DNA of 64,000 nt from Cupriavidus neocaledonicus (lineage in GTDB: Bacteria > Pseudomonadota > Gammaproteobacteria > Burkholderiales > Burkholderiaceae), in the NCBI RefSeq assembly GCF_000372525.1, contig NZ_AQUR01000077.1:182-64181 (forward strand), in the 5' to 3' direction. A model generated the notes under the pieces. It worked only from the letters and a program-made list of their open reading frames with translations. It did no database searches and had not been told where the DNA came from. The position numbers and the translations under genes are program-made. Every line of letters starts with the position of its first letter. The first letter of the stretch is position 1. This document shows positions 8,705 through 20,099 of this stretch, in pieces.

Positions 8705-9292
8705 CTACCGGGCGGCGGCAGGCTGCACCGACACGGCAACGGCTTCGGTATAGACCGCCTCGACCCGGTCGCCTCTCTTGATGCCGTTCAAGCGGGTCGG
8801 GTCCCCCACCAGCAGCACCATGGTGCGTCCCTTCGGACCCTTCAGGGTAACGCTCCTGGCGGTGGTGTCGAAATCGACCACGTCAGCCGTGATGGTCACT
8901 TCCCTGCCGATCGTGCCACCCGGCTTGGCACCCGGCGCGGCGCGCTCCGAGATCTCGCGCTCATGCACGGCGAGCGGCCCGCTGCCCTTCTTCAGGCTCA
9001 GCGCAAGCGCTTCCCTGTACGCGATCGTGACGGTATCGCCGACCTTGAGCTGCTCGAAGTTGCGCGCGTCCGGCCCCACCACGATATCGGTGGTCTTGCC
9101 GTCCGCCGACTTGAGCGAGACCTTACGTGTCGGCGCATCGATCTTGACGATGCGGGCAGTCAGCGTCGCGGTGCCGGTCGCAGTGGCGCCTTCGGGCGTC
9201 TGCGTGACACCCACGCTGGTTTCGGTTTGCGCCGCCGCGAGAGCGCTGGCTGCGGTCATCACAGCCGCAATCACAAGTGTGCCGGGTTTCAT
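8705..9292 (-). CDS. Exported protein with two tandem copies of a small beta domain
   Basis: This 195-residue protein begins with a signal peptide (cleavage near ALAAAQT). The mature protein is an internal duplication. Residues 46-99 (ARIVKIDAPTRKVSLK ... LKVGDTVTIAYREALALSL) and 135-188 (ADVVDFDTTARSVTLKG ... IKRGDRVEAVYTEAVAVSV) match in length and pattern, each ending in GDxV...YxEAxAxS. The shape suggests an OB- or KOW-like small barrel. No function is recognised. A strong ribosome binding site (AGGAGGGG) precedes the ATG. It lies 60 bases before the DUF3141 gene in the same train, so it is probably a periplasmic partner induced with that cluster. Confidence 0.8.
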   Translation of the reverse strand: MKPGTLVIAAVMTAASALAAAQTETSVGVTQTPEGATATGTATLTARIVKIDAPTRKVSLKSADGKTTDIVVGPDARNFEQLKVGDTVTIAYREALALSLKKGSGPLAVHEREISERAAPGAKPGGTIGREVTITADVVDFDTTARSVTLKGPKGRTMVLLVGDPTRLNGIKRGDRVEAVYTEAVAVSVQPAAAR

Positions 9293-9349
9293 GTGGTATC
9301 CCCTCCTGTCGGTATTGCTGCATGCGCCGCGCGGCCCGATGCCGGCGCT

Positions 9350-9604
9350 TCAGCTGAAGCGCTCTCTCAGCACCAGGGCAGAAATCTTGTGGCTTCTCCA
9401 GAACATGTCGTGGATACGCTCGCGCAGCTTGTCCAGGGTGTCGTCGTCGAGCGTATCGAAGGTCAGCCGCACCGCAGGCCTGGTACCGTCGCCTGGCATG
9501 TGTTCGATGCTGGTGTATTCGGGGAACCCGTACTTCACCAGAAAGGAGCCGATTTCCTCATCCGTGGCTGCGGCGTCCAGATTTCCAAGCAAGAGAATAG
9601 ACAT
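9350..9604 (-). CDS. Small RRM-like RNA-binding protein
   Basis: This 84-residue protein has the layout of a single RNA-recognition motif: beta1 ILLLGNL (compare the RNP2 motif), helix DEEIGSFLVKYGF, and a later strand PAVRLTFDTLD in the RNP1 position, where the usual aromatic residues are poorly kept. It may therefore bind RNA weakly or be a relative with another role. GGAG sits 7 bases before the ATG. It is the first gene of the minus-strand train leading to DUF3141, pta, ackA and fabI, with a 57-base gap to the next gene. The promoter must lie in the AT-rich stretch beyond 9605. Confidence 0.7.
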   Translation of the reverse strand: MSILLLGNLDAAATDEEIGSFLVKYGFPEYTSIEHMPGDGTRPAVRLTFDTLDDDTLDKLRERIHDMFWRSHKISALVLRERFS

Positions 9605-10251
9605 GACTCATCTCCGAGGTTAGGACGGGAATCCGAAGACGCAGTCGACAGCATCGCCGACGACTCAGGCTGTGTGTCCGCTTATGTGCACGCCGATCAC
9701 CAACTCTAGCTTCCGCCCTGCGCAAAACAGAACTGAATCTTTTTCGATAAAGAAATAAGAAGATTTTTTTATTTACACGACTGATACCGGACTCTCCCCT
9801 CGGGCGCATGCGCATGCTTGCTGATTGCGGCACTGGCACGTGTGGGCCTTCGAGGCTGTCCAGCTTCGGAGGTAGTACCGCGGGAAGCAGGCCGTGATCG
9901 ACAGGGCATCGACCTCGCGCTCCATTGCGTCAGGGGAAAGCGATGACGTCAAACACGGTGAACTGAGTAAAGCGGATCCTCATCGTGTCAGCAAAGGAAT
10001 TTTCGCGGGCACGACGATGCCGGCCGAAAAGGCATGGGGCTTCCGTCACTTGATGGGCAGGTCGACCGCCAGGGAGTCGCCCTGAAACGGTGCTGTGCGT
10101 TTCCGTTTCCATGACAGGGGTCGGGCCCGCCGACGGGATTGCGCGCAGCCACCGCCTCCCGACGTGGCGGGCCGGGGTGCGTGGCGCCTCCATCAGCCTC
10201 AGGTCTTCGAGCTTGGAGGCGTGTGTCAGGATACGGTAGTGAAACAGGCAT
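9605..10251. other. Long intergenic region without a recognisable gene
   Basis: About 650 bases lie between the first gene of the DUF3141 train and the terminator of the tRNA-Val unit. The part near 9730-9780 is unusually AT-rich for this genome, with runs of A and T, and is the best place for the promoter of the leftward train. I found no convincing FNR/Anr box or sigma-54 element there. The remaining part has short open frames (such as 9894-10085) with no ribosome binding site or family resemblance. Confidence 0.6.
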
Positions 10252-10282
10252 AAAAAAAGGACCTAGATTACTCTAAGTCCTT
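10252..10282 (-). terminator. Intrinsic terminator after tRNA-Val
   Basis: On the minus strand AAGGAC-T-TAGA, loop GTAA, TCTA-G-GTCCTT forms an 11-pair hairpin (one wobble), followed directly by a run of T (A run at 10252-10258 on the plus strand). It lies 19 bases beyond the 3' end of tRNA-Val. Confidence 0.85.
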
Positions 10283-10300
10283 GATTTGCCAGCCTCGCGG

Positions 10301-10376
10301 TGGTGGGTGCTGAGGGGTTCGAACCCCCGACCTACGCCTTGTAAGGGCGCCGCTCTACCAACTGAGCTAAGCACCC
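10301..10376 (-). tRNA. tRNA-Val (anticodon UAC)
   Basis: Read on the minus strand, the 76-base sequence folds as a complete cloverleaf: acceptor GGGTGCT pairing with AGCACCC, D arm GCTCAGTTGGTAGAGC, anticodon loop CTTACAA giving anticodon UAC, and T arm GGGGGTTCGAACCCC. The CCA end is encoded (10301-10303 on the plus strand read TGG), with discriminator A. It stands downstream of lon on the same strand and ends in the terminator at 10252-10282. Confidence 0.97.
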
Positions 10377-10512
10377 GCTCGACCATCGCAGGCTGTCTGC
10401 CTGCAACTCGCTGAACACTGAACGCTCCGCACCTCGCGGCAGATGCCGTGGTTTGCGTTGCGAGGGCGCAAGTTTAATACAGGTGATTTCGGTTTGCCAA
10501 GGCCACGCGGAC

Positions 10513-10547
10513 AAAAAAACGCCGCGGGGCATGGCTGCCCTGCGGCG
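10513..10547 (-). terminator. Intrinsic terminator of lon
   Basis: On the minus strand CGCCGC-A-GGGCA, loop GCCA, TGCCC-C-GCGGCG forms a strong GC-rich hairpin followed by seven T. It begins 25 bases beyond the lon stop codon and separates lon from tRNA-Val. Confidence 0.9.
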
Positions 10548-10572
10548 CTTCGTTCATGCGGCCGACGCGTCG

Positions 10573-12984
10573 TCAGTGATGCAGGCGCTCGACCTTGGCC
10601 GTGGCCTTGTCCGCCACCTCGGCAGGCTTGGCATCTTCTTCCGGCAACGGCTCGGGCTTGCGCTCGAGCGCCAGTTCCAGCACCTTGTCGATCCAGCGCA
10701 CCGGCACGATCTCGATGGCGTTCTTGACGTTGTCGGGGATCTCGGCCAGGTCCTTGACGTTTTCCTCCGGGATCAGCACCAGCTTGATGCCGCCACGGTG
10801 GGCCGCCAGCAGCTTCTCCTTGAGGCCGCCGATGGGCAGCACCTCGCCGCGCAGCGTGATCTCGCCGGTCATGGCGACATCCGCGCGCACCGGGATGCCG
10901 GTCAGCACCGACACCAGCGCCGTGGTCATGGCACCGCCGGCGGACGGGCCGTCCTTGGGCGTCGCGCCTTCGGGCACGTGGATGTGGATGTCGCGCTTCT
11001 CGAACATCTCATCCGTAATGCCCAGGCGGCGTGCCCGCGAACGCACCACCGAACGCGCGGCCTCGACCGACTCCTTCATCACGTCGCCCAGCGAACCGGT
11101 GCGGGTGATGTTGCCCTTGCCCGGCATGATCGCGGCTTCGATGGTCAGCAGGTCGCCGCCCACCTCGGTCCACGCCAGCCCGGTCACCTGGCCCACCTGG
11201 TTTTCCTTGCCGGCCAGGCCGAAGTCGTACTTGCGCACGCCCAGGAACTTGTCCAGGTTGTCCGAATCGACCTTGATCGTGCCCGACTCCTTCTTCAACA
11301 GCAGCAGCTTGACCGCCTTGCGGGCGATCTTGGACACCTCGCGCTCGAGCGAACGCACGCCGGCTTCGCGCGTGTAGTAGCGGATGATGTCGCGGATCGC
11401 GGCATCGGTGACCTCGATCTCGCCAGCCTTCAGACCATTGTTCTTGATCTGCTTCGGCAGCAGGTAACGCGTGGCGATGTTGAGCTTCTCTTCCTCGGTG
11501 TAACCCGACAGGCGGATCACTTCCATGCGGTCGAGCAGCGGCGGCGGAATGTTCAGCGAGTTCGACGTCGCCACGAACATCACGTCGGACAGGTCGAAGT
11601 CCACCTCGATGTAGTGGTCCTGGAACGTGTGGTTCTGTTCCGGGTCCAGTACCTCGAGCAGCGCCGACGACGGATCGCCGCGGAAATCCTGGCCCATCTT
11701 GTCGATTTCATCGAGCAGGAAGAGCGGATTGCGCACGCCGACCTTGGACAGGCTCTGCAGGATCTTGCCCGGCATCGAACCGATGTAGGTACGGCGGTGG
11801 CCGCGGATCTCGGCTTCGTCGCGCACGCCACCCAGTGCCATGCGCACGAACTTGCGGTTCGTCGCGCGCGCCACCGACTGGCCGAGCGAGGTCTTGCCCA
11901 CGCCGGGAGGCCCGACCAGGCACAGGATCGGCGCCTTCACCTTGTCCACGCGCTGTTGCACCGCGAGGTACTCGAGAATGCGTTCCTTGACCTTTTCCAG
12001 GCCGTAGTGGTCTTCATCCAGCACGCGCTCGGCATTGGCCAGGTCGTTGTTGACCTTGCTCTTCTTGCGCCACGGCAGGTTCACCAGCGTGTCGATGTAG
12101 TTGCGCACGACGGTGGCCTCGGCCGACATCGGCGACATCAGCTTGAGCTTCTTGAATTCGGCGTCGGCCTTCTTCTTGGCTTCCTTCGGCATGCGCGCAG
12201 CCTTGATGCGCTTGTCGAGTTCTTCCAGGTCGGCGCCTTCTTCGCCCTCGCCCAGTTCCTTCTGGATGGCCTTGACCTGCTCGTTCAGGTAGTACTCGCG
12301 CTGGCTCTTCTCCATCTGGCGCTTGACGCGGCCCCGGATGCGCTTTTCGACCTGCAGGATGTCGATCTCGCCCTCGAGCTGCGAAAGCAGGCTTTCCAGG
12401 CGCTCGGTCACGTTGACCATCTCCAGGATCTTCTGCTTCTGCTCGAGCTTGATCGGCAGGTGCGCGGCGATGGTGTCCGCCAGGCGGCCCGCCTCGTCGA
12501 TGCCCGACAGCGAGGTCAGGATCTCCGGCGGGATCTTCTTGTTGAGCTTCACGTACTGGTCGAACTGCGACACGATCGCGCGGCGCAGGGCCTCGGTCTC
12601 GGCGCTTTCGCCAGGCGCGGGCGGCACGGGCACGGCTTCGCACATGAAGTGCGAATCGTCCTCGCTCACCTCGCGGATATTGGCACGCTGGGTGCCCTCG
12701 ACCAGCACCTTCACGGTACCGTCGGGCAGCTTCAGCATTTGCAGGATATTGGCGATGCAGCCGACCTCGTACAGGTCGTCGGCGGTCGGCTCGTCCTTGG
12801 CCGCCGTCTTCTGGGCCACGAGCATTATGCTCTTGCCCGCCTCCATCGCAGTCTCAAGCGCCTTGATGGACTTTGGGCGTCCCACGAACAGCGGGATCAC
12901 CATGTGCGGAAACACCACCACGTCGCGCAGCGGCAACAGTGGCAGGCGAATCGGCTCGGCCGGGAGGAGTTGTGTTCCGGACAT
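10573..12984 (-). CDS. lon: ATP-dependent protease Lon
   Basis: This 803-residue cytoplasmic AAA+ protease removes misfolded and short-lived regulatory proteins. Domains in order: N-terminal substrate domain ([15 protein letters not shown]...), coiled-coil, AAA+ module with Walker [10 protein letters not shown] and Walker [10 protein letters not shown], and the C-terminal peptidase with catalytic Ser in PKDGPSAGG and Lys in [14 protein letters not shown]. The start at 12984 (MSGTQLL) is preferred because GGGGA lies just upstream; ATGs at 12987 and 13005 are in frame, but the latter has no ribosome binding site. It follows clpX after a terminator, so it should have its own, possibly heat-inducible, promoter in 12988-13150. 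It ends in an intrinsic terminator at 10513-10547. Confidence 0.98.
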   Translation of the reverse strand: MSGTQLLPAEPIRLPLLPLRDVVVFPHMVIPLFVGRPKSIKALETAMEAGKSIMLVAQKTAAKDEPTADDLYEVGCIANILQMLKLPDGTVKVLVEGTQRANIREVSEDDSHFMCEAVPVPPAPGESAETEALRRAIVSQFDQYVKLNKKIPPEILTSLSGIDEAGRLADTIAAHLPIKLEQKQKILEMVNVTERLESLLSQLEGEIDILQVEKRIRGRVKRQMEKSQREYYLNEQVKAIQKELGEGEEGADLEELDKRIKAARMPKEAKKKADAEFKKLKLMSPMSAEATVVRNYIDTLVNLPWRKKSKVNNDLANAERVLDEDHYGLEKVKERILEYLAVQQRVDKVKAPILCLVGPPGVGKTSLGQSVARATNRKFVRMALGGVRDEAEIRGHRRTYIGSMPGKILQSLSKVGVRNPLFLLDEIDKMGQDFRGDPSSALLEVLDPEQNHTFQDHYIEVDFDLSDVMFVATSNSLNIPPPLLDRMEVIRLSGYTEEEKLNIATRYLLPKQIKNNGLKAGEIEVTDAAIRDIIRYYTREAGVRSLEREVSKIARKAVKLLLLKKESGTIKVDSDNLDKFLGVRKYDFGLAGKENQVGQVTGLAWTEVGGDLLTIEAAIMPGKGNITRTGSLGDVMKESVEAARSVVRSRARRLGITDEMFEKRDIHIHVPEGATPKDGPSAGGAMTTALVSVLTGIPVRADVAMTGEITLRGEVLPIGGLKEKLLAAHRGGIKLVLIPEENVKDLAEIPDNVKNAIEIVPVRWIDKVLELALERKPEPLPEEDAKPAEVADKATAKVERLHH

Positions 12985-13150
12985 CATTTTCCCCAAGTCA
13001 GTCATTTAAGGCGTAAATTGGGCCGCCCGAATCGATTACAAGATACGTGCCGATCGATTCATCAAGCCAGGCAGATGCCGCTACCTGCACTTGGTGGCCC
13101 CTCTGAAACAGCATACCCGCGTTTCCTCCCTCTCGTCGGTAGAAATAAAC

Positions 13151-13182
13151 AAAAAAAGCCGCTCGCTTCTACGCGAACGGCC
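13151..13182 (-). terminator. Intrinsic terminator of clpX
   Basis: On the minus strand GCCGTTCGC, loop GTAGAA, GCGAGCGGC forms a 9-pair stem with one wobble, followed by seven T (A run 13151-13157). It ends the clpX transcript before lon. Confidence 0.88.
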
Positions 13183-13239
13183 TTTTCCGCCCTGCTGCCG
13201 GTGTGGTGCCGACCTCTGACCACTCTGGCAGGCCTCGCG

Positions 13240-14517
<1,278 letters not shown>

Positions 14518-14666
14518 AGGAATCAGTCACTTTTGCAGTGCGCACACCGCGGGGCGACAGGCTCCTCGGCGATACGCTTCAAACGCATCATACGCCAAAA
14601 CAATTGGCACCACCGGCGGTTCCCCCCGGCTGTGGGGCCAAGGCCCCGTTTCACAGCTTCCGATGC

Positions 14667-14691
14667 AAAAAACGAGGCACGGGGCCTCGTT
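14667..14691 (-). terminator. Intrinsic terminator between clpP and clpX
   Basis: On the minus strand AACGAGGC, loop CCCGT, GCCTCGTT forms an 8-pair hairpin that runs into further T residues. It is about 80 bases beyond the clpP stop, so it uncouples much of clpX transcription from clpP. Confidence 0.85.
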
Positions 14692-14769
14692 CCGGTGTAG
14701 CCTTCGCCATTTGGGCCCAGCCAGCGCGGCCGGCCGCCGTCGCACCAGAGGCTACGGCGGCGCGCCGCA

Positions 14770-15420
14770 TCAGCCGCGGCGGGCGAGCACCTTGTCGATC
14801 AGGCCGTAGTCGACCGCCTGGTCGCCGCTCATGAAGTTGTCGCGATCGGTATCGCGCGCGATCTTCTCGACCGGCTGGCCCGTCACTTCCGACAGGATGG
14901 TGTTGAGCCGCTCGCGCAGGTACAGGATCTCGCGCGCCTGGATCTCGATGTCCGAGGCCTGGCCGCGCGCGCCGCCCAGCGGCTGGTGGATCATGATGCG
15001 CGAGTTGGGCAGCGCCGAACGCTTGCCCTTGGCGCCTGCCGCCAGCAGGAAGGCGCCCATGCTGGCCGCCATGCCCATGCACAGCGTCGACACGTCCGGC
15101 TTGATGAACTGCATGGTGTCGTAGATGGCCAGCCCCGCCGACACCGAACCGCCCGGCGAATTGATGTACAGGGACACGTCCTTGTCGGGGTTCTCGCTTT
15201 CCAGGAACAGCAGCTGTGCCACCACCAGGTTGGCGGTCTGGTCGTTGACCTCGCCCACCATGAACACCACGCGCTCCTTCAGCAGGCGCGAGTAGATGTC
15301 ATAGGCGCGCTCGCCCCGGCCGGACTGCTCGACGACCATCGGCACCAGCCCCAGGCCCTGGGTTTCCAGTGCCGAAGCCTGCGTGGTGGCGAGACGGTCA
15401 AGCAAATCATTGCGGGTCAT
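14770..15420 (-). CDS. clpP: ATP-dependent Clp protease proteolytic subunit ClpP
   Basis: This 216-residue serine protease forms the tetradecameric chamber that works with ClpX or ClpA. The triad is visible: Ser120 in GMAASMGAF, His145 in IMIHQPLGG and Asp194 in DTDRDNFM. The start at 15420 ([10 protein letters not shown]) is chosen because GGAGA lies 7 bases upstream; the same frame is open to 15456. A propeptide of about 20 residues precedes the conserved [20 protein letters not shown]. It sits between tig and clpX in the conserved tig-clpP-clpX-lon order. A hairpin at 15480-15501 separates it from tig. Confidence 0.98.
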   Translation of the reverse strand: MTRNDLLDRLATTQASALETQGLGLVPMVVEQSGRGERAYDIYSRLLKERVVFMVGEVNDQTANLVVAQLLFLESENPDKDVSLYINSPGGSVSAGLAIYDTMQFIKPDVSTLCMGMAASMGAFLLAAGAKGKRSALPNSRIMIHQPLGGARGQASDIEIQAREILYLRERLNTILSEVTGQPVEKIARDTDRDNFMSGDQAVDYGLIDKVLARRG

Positions 15421-15479
15421 GCATGTTCTCCATGGATTCATCGGATCGCAAGGCAATCCGGGTAACTCGGGAAGTCCGG

Positions 15480-15501
15480 GCCCCGCACCGTGGCGCGGGG
15501 C
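15480..15501 (-). terminator. GC-rich hairpin between tig and clpP
   Basis: GCCCCGC (15480-15486) and GCGGGGC (15495-15501) form a perfect 7-pair stem with an 8-base loop, 18 bases beyond the tig stop. There is no T run, so it is more likely an attenuator or an RNA 3'-end stabiliser than a full terminator. Confidence 0.45.
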
Positions 15502-15519
15502 TGCCGGTCACTTCCGGCC

Positions 15520-16875
15520 TCAGGCTTGTTGCGAGTTGCCTTCGGCGGTGAGTTCCTCGAAGGACACCTTCTTGTCGGTGACCTTGGCCTTGCCGCACAC
15601 GAAATTTACCACGTTGTTTTCGAGCACGTAGGCTTCCATTTCAGCCAGGCGCTGCTGGTCGCCGTAGTACCAGCGCATGACTTCCTTCGGGTCCTCGTAG
15701 CTCTTGGCGAAGTCCTCGATCTCGGCCTTGATCTGGTCGGCCTTGGCTTCCAGGCCGTTGGCCTTGACGATCTCGGCCAGGATCAGGCCCAGCTTGACGC
15801 GGCGCTCGGCCTGCTGCGCGAACATCTCGGCCGGGATCGGCATGTCCTTGGCGTTGGGCATGCCACGCTGTTCCAGGTCGCGGCGGGCCATCTCGACCAG
15901 GCGCTCCTGGTCCTGCTCGATCAGGGCCTTGGGCACGTCCAGCTCGCTCGCCTTCAGCAGCGCTTCCATGACCTGGTCCTTCAGCATGGCGTGCGTGCGG
16001 CGCTTCACTTCGCGCTCGAGGTTCTCGCGGATGTCGGCGCGCATCTTGTCGACGCTGCCGTCGGCGATGCCCAGCGACTTGGCGAAGGCTTCATTCACTT
16101 CCGGCAGGTGGGCCCACTCGATCTTCTTCAGGGTCACGGTGAACTCGGCGGTCTTGCCGGCCACTTCCTTGCCGTGGTAGTCGGCCGGGAAGGCCAGCGG
16201 GAAGGTCTTGCTTTCGCCGACCTTCAGGCCCAGCGCGGCCTGCTCGAACTCGGGCAGCATGCGGCCTTCGCCCAGCACGAACGGGAAGTCCTCGGCCTTG
16301 CCGCCGGCGAACTCCTCGCCGTCGATCTTGCCGACGAAGTCCAGCGTCACGCGGTCGCCGTTCTGGGCGCTGACGTCGGCACCGCCGTCGCCATGCTCGC
16401 CGGCTTCGCCGCGGGCGTGGTAGTGCACGCGCTGCTTGCGCAGAATGTCGATGGTCTTGTCGACTTCGGCGTCGGTGATCTCGGTGCTGGTGCGGGTGAC
16501 TTCGGCCGCCGACAGGTCGCCGATGGTCACTTCCGGGTACACCTCGAAGGTGGCGTCGAACGCCACTTCATCCTCGCCCACGCCTTCGTTCTTGATCTCG
16601 AACTTGGGCTGGCCGGCAACCTTGACGTCCTGTTCCTTGGTGATGTCGAAGAACTTGCGCGCGGCCTTGTCGAAGCGCACTTCGAACTCGACCTGCTGGC
16701 CGTACTGCTTCTCGACCATCTTCATCGGCACCTTGCCCGGACGGAAGCCCGACATCTTCACGGTCTTCGACAGGCGAACCAGGCGCTCCTGCTTTTCCTT
16801 TTCCACTTCGGCCTTGGGGATGGCCAGGGTCACCTTGCGGTCCAGCTTGCCGAGGTTCTCAATCACGTTCGACAT
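15520..16875 (-). CDS. tig: Trigger factor (ribosome-associated chaperone and prolyl isomerase)
   Basis: This 451-residue protein binds at the ribosome exit tunnel and helps nascent chains fold. The N-terminal ribosome-binding domain contains the signature GFRPGKVP (about residues 44-51). It is followed by the FKBP-type peptidyl-prolyl isomerase domain ([21 protein letters not shown] ...) and the helical C-terminal chaperone arms. The length fits the family. It is the first gene of tig-clpP-clpX-lon. A GATAAT -10-like element lies on the minus strand at 17029-17034, about 155 bases upstream of the start, and is the most likely promoter seen. Confidence 0.97.
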   Translation of the reverse strand: MSNVIENLGKLDRKVTLAIPKAEVEKEKQERLVRLSKTVKMSGFRPGKVPMKMVEKQYGQQVEFEVRFDKAARKFFDITKEQDVKVAGQPKFEIKNEGVGEDEVAFDATFEVYPEVTIGDLSAAEVTRTSTEITDAEVDKTIDILRKQRVHYHARGEAGEHGDGGADVSAQNGDRVTLDFVGKIDGEEFAGGKAEDFPFVLGEGRMLPEFEQAALGLKVGESKTFPLAFPADYHGKEVAGKTAEFTVTLKKIEWAHLPEVNEAFAKSLGIADGSVDKMRADIRENLEREVKRRTHAMLKDQVMEALLKASELDVPKALIEQDQERLVEMARRDLEQRGMPNAKDMPIPAEMFAQQAERRVKLGLILAEIVKANGLEAKADQIKAEIEDFAKSYEDPKEVMRWYYGDQQRLAEMEAYVLENNVVNFVCGKAKVTDKKVSFEELTAEGNSQQA

Positions 16876-17106
16876 GGTCGTAGATCCAATCCAGAAATGT
16901 AGTTGTGTTCGTAGGTGCTGCCGTCTTGTACGCGTACCGCCCGCTTTACCGCCACGGCGCCGTCACCACAAGGACGGCCAGGGCAGCGCACCGGCGAACG
17001 GAAAGCTCCGCGCAAACGGAAAACGGGGATTATCGCACGGTTTTGATTCGCTTCCGGCAGATTTTGCCCGGAACGCACCGCAACCCCGCGGCCCGGGCGC
17101 ACCGCG

Positions 17107-19080
17107 CTACGCTGCCTGCCCATGGCGCAGCGCGCGCAGCAGCAGGCGTGCCGGATCCACCGCATCGGCCAGGTCCGACTCCAGCGGCAGCGGCTCGCCT
17201 TCGATCTGACTGGCGAGCAGTTCCGCGCCCAGCGCGGCCCAGGTCAGGCCGCGCGAGGCATAGGCAAGCGCCGCATAGAGCCCGGGCAGGCGCGGCAGGT
17301 CGCGCAGGTGCGCGCCCCGCAGCGCCGCGGCCTGCGCCACCGCGGCGGCCTCGTCAGGCACTTGCCCGATCAGCGGCAGCCGGTTGTGCGTGACCGTGCG
17401 CACGCCGACATAGCCCGACACGTCGGTGGCATCGATCGTCGCCACCGCATCGGCCTGGGCCGGCAGCAGCCCGGCCAGCCGGGCCAGGTTGGCGGCGTGG
17501 ACCGCCGGCTGCGCCACCAGCGGGCCGGTGTCTTCGTCATAGCTCGAGCCGACCCGGCCGCTGCCGTCGGCGGCGCGCGGCAGCAGGTAGCCGGCACCGG
17601 TGACCACGCAGTCGGGCCAGCCGCCGAGCGCGTCGACCTGCGCGGCCGCCAGCGTGGTCAGCTGGCCGCGCACGCGCCGCAGGGTCCAGTGTTGCTGCGG
17701 CAGCAGTTGCTGCGCCTCGTGTGCGTTGGCCAACACCAGCACCGGTGCCGACGTCAGCACGGCGCCGTCCTGCGCACGTGCCTGCCATTGGCCGTCGACG
17801 CGTGCGATCGCGCCGACCCGGCAGCCGAAGCGCGCTGTGACAGCAGCGCCTGCATGCGCCAGTTGCGCCGCGCAGATATCCGGCGGCGCCACCCATCCGC
17901 CCTGCGGGAACCACAGGCCGCCGCGCGGCACGCCGGCGTGGTGCGCCGAGGCCGCCTCGGCGGCGCTCATCCAGCGCACGAAATCCTGCGGCAAGCCCAT
18001 GGCGTCCAGCGCGGCGCGCTGGGCCTCGCCTTCGGCCTCGTCCGCGCCGATCTGCAGCACGCCGCAGCCGTGCCAGCCGACCGGATGCCCGGCCTCGGCC
18101 AGCGCCGCCCACGCGCACAGCGCGTACTGGTTGCCGGCACGCGACAGCCGCGACAGCAGGCTGTCATCGGCCGACACATGCGCATGCATGGCCGCGGCGC
18201 GATGCGCCGAGGTCTGCCGCGCCGGACCTTCATGGGCGTCGAACAGGGTCACGCGCCAGCCACGCGCGGCCAGGCGCTCGGCCACTGCGCAGCCGGCCAG
18301 CCCGGCGCCGATCACGATGGCATGGCGCTCGGCCCATTGTCCCGGCAACGGCGGTGCGTGGCGGCGCGACTTCCATTGCGGGCGAAAGCGCGCCACCGTC
18401 ATGTCGCGCTTGCCGCCAAAGCCGGGCGCCTTGCCGACCTCGAAGCCGACTTCCTTCAGCCCGCGCCGCACAAACCCCGCGGCGGTATACGTCGCCAGCG
18501 TGGCGCCGGGACGCGCCAGCCGCGCCAGGCCGCGAAACACCGCTGGCGACCACATGTCGGCATTGCGCGCCGGGGAGAAGCCGTCGAGGTAGAACGCATC
18601 GGCACCGGCGGCCAGCCGTGGCAGCATGGCCTCGGCATCGCCCAGCGCCAGCGTCAGCACCACGCGCCCCTGCTCGAACGCCAGCCGGTGCAAACCGGGC
18701 AGCGCCAGCGGCCATTGCGCCTGCAGCGCCTGCGCCAGTGGCTGCAGCCCGTCCAGGCTGGCATGCAGTTGCGCCAGCCCCGCGCGCGTGAACGGATGCT
18801 TTTCGATCGAGATGAAATGCAGCGTGCCGCAGCGCTGCGGATCGTCGCGCCACGCCTGCCACGTCGCCAGGAAATTCAGCCCCTGGCCGAAGCCGGTCTC
18901 GACGATGACGAACTGCCGCTTGCCGGCCCATGCCCCGGGCAAGCCATTGCCGCCGAGGAAGACATGGGCCGCCTGCGCCAGGCCGCCTTCGGTGCTGTGG
19001 TAGACGTCGTCGTAGCGGGGCGAATACGGAGTGCCCTCGGCCGACAGGATCGGCTCGGCGGGCTCGAGTGCGCGCGGCAT
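17107..19080 (-). CDS. mnmC: Bifunctional tRNA 5-methylaminomethyl-2-thiouridine biosynthesis protein MnmC
   Basis: This 657-residue enzyme completes mnm5s2U at the wobble position of certain tRNAs. The N-terminal half is a SAM methyltransferase (MnmC2 activity) with [17 protein letters not shown] and [11 protein letters not shown]. The C-terminal half is an FAD oxidoreductase (MnmC1) with the Rossmann motif [20 protein letters not shown], which removes the carboxymethyl group. The start at 19080 ([12 protein letters not shown]) gives the family length; the frame is open to 19173, where the extra residues look non-coding. No strong ribosome binding site is visible. It diverges from rlmJ across about 160 bases, so two RNA-modification genes share a control region. 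Confidence 0.95.
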   Translation of the reverse strand: MPRALEPAEPILSAEGTPYSPRYDDVYHSTEGGLAQAAHVFLGGNGLPGAWAGKRQFVIVETGFGQGLNFLATWQAWRDDPQRCGTLHFISIEKHPFTRAGLAQLHASLDGLQPLAQALQAQWPLALPGLHRLAFEQGRVVLTLALGDAEAMLPRLAAGADAFYLDGFSPARNADMWSPAVFRGLARLARPGATLATYTAAGFVRRGLKEVGFEVGKAPGFGGKRDMTVARFRPQWKSRRHAPPLPGQWAERHAIVIGAGLAGCAVAERLAARGWRVTLFDAHEGPARQTSAHRAAAMHAHVSADDSLLSRLSRAGNQYALCAWAALAEAGHPVGWHGCGVLQIGADEAEGEAQRAALDAMGLPQDFVRWMSAAEAASAHHAGVPRGGLWFPQGGWVAPPDICAAQLAHAGAAVTARFGCRVGAIARVDGQWQARAQDGAVLTSAPVLVLANAHEAQQLLPQQHWTLRRVRGQLTTLAAAQVDALGGWPDCVVTGAGYLLPRAADGSGRVGSSYDEDTGPLVAQPAVHAANLARLAGLLPAQADAVATIDATDVSGYVGVRTVTHNRLPLIGQVPDEAAAVAQAAALRGAHLRDLPRLPGLYAALAYASRGLTWAALGAELLASQIEGEPLPLESDLADAVDPARLLLRALRHGQAA

Positions 19081-19241
19081 GGATGGAAAAGTCTGTGGAA
19101 GCGAATTGCCCCGGCCGGAGCACCACGGGCGTGGGAAGGACCAGGATGAGCAACTGGCGCCGGATGGTAGCATAGCGGCCTTGCCGCGGACCGCCTCGCC
19201 GTCCGCCTCCGATCTTGCGCCGCCAGGGCGCCCCGCTCCAC

Positions 19242-20099
19242 ATGCTCAGCTATCGTCACGCCTTCCATGCCGGCAATCACGCCGATGTCCTCAAGCACGC
19301 CGTCGTGGTGCAACTGCTGGAGCACCTGACGCAGAAGGACAAGGCGTTCTGGTACATCGACACCCATGCCGGCGCCGGTCTCTATGCGCTGGATCACGCC
19401 TACGCGCAGAAGAAGGCCGAATTCGAGACCGGCATCGCGCCGCTGTGGCGCGCCGCCGCAAGTGGCACGCAGTTGCCGCCGCTGCTGGACGAATACCTGG
19501 ACCAGGTGCGCGCGCTCAACCCGGATGGCAACCTGCGCCACTACCCGGGCTCGCCCTGGCTGGCCTGGCAGATGCTGCGCGAGCACGACCGCTTGCGGCT
19601 GTTCGAGCTGCACAGCACCGAGATCCAGGTCCTGCGCGACAACTTCCGCGGCGCCGGGCGCCGCGTGATGCTGTACGACGGCGACGGCTTCGGCGGCATC
19701 AAGGCCATCCTGCCGCCGCCGCCGCGGCGCGCGCTGGTGCTGGTCGATCCGTCGTACGAAGACAAGCAGGACTACGCGCGCACCGTGCAGACCGTGCGCG
19801 ACGGGCTGGAGCGCTTTGCCACTGGCGTCTACGCGGTCTGGTACCCGCAGGTGCAGCGGCGCGAAGCGCTGCAGCTGCCGGTGCAGCTGCAGGGCCTGCC
19901 GCTCAAGAGCTGGCTGCATGTGACCCTGACGGTCAAGCGCCCGGTCGAGGGCGGCCTCGGCCTGCACGGCAGCGGCATGTTCATCGTCAACCCGCCGTGG
20001 CGGCTGCAGGAATCGCTGCAGCAGGCCATGCCGGTGCTGGTCGACCTGCTGGGCCAGGACGACGGCGCCGGCTTCACGCTCGAAGCCGAGGAGCGCTGA
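19242..20099 (+). CDS. rlmJ: 23S rRNA (adenine-2030-N6)-methyltransferase RlmJ
   Basis: This 285-residue methyltransferase is recognised by its N-terminus [19 protein letters not shown], the SAM site DTHAGAGLY (residues 40-48) and the catalytic loop. The loop reads DPSYE (Asp169-Glu173) rather than the DPPYE of the E. coli enzyme. The start at 19242 matches the conserved first residues; a longer frame to 19215 adds nothing conserved. The last 26 bases overlap the end of the converging VanZ-like gene. It acts on 23S rRNA during assembly. Confidence 0.93.
   Translation: MLSYRHAFHAGNHADVLKHAVVVQLLEHLTQKDKAFWYIDTHAGAGLYALDHAYAQKKAEFETGIAPLWRAAASGTQLPPLLDEYLDQVRALNPDGNLRHYPGSPWLAWQMLREHDRLRLFELHSTEIQVLRDNFRGAGRRVMLYDGDGFGGIKAILPPPPRRALVLVDPSYEDKQDYARTVQTVRDGLERFATGVYAVWYPQVQRREALQLPVQLQGLPLKSWLHVTLTVKRPVEGGLGLHGSGMFIVNPPWRLQESLQQAMPVLVDLLGQDDGAGFTLEAEER

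Noticed and set aside
9894..10085. A short open frame in the long gap before tRNA-Val
   Set aside because: It has no ribosome binding site, no hydrophobic or conserved segment, and other frames there are equally open.
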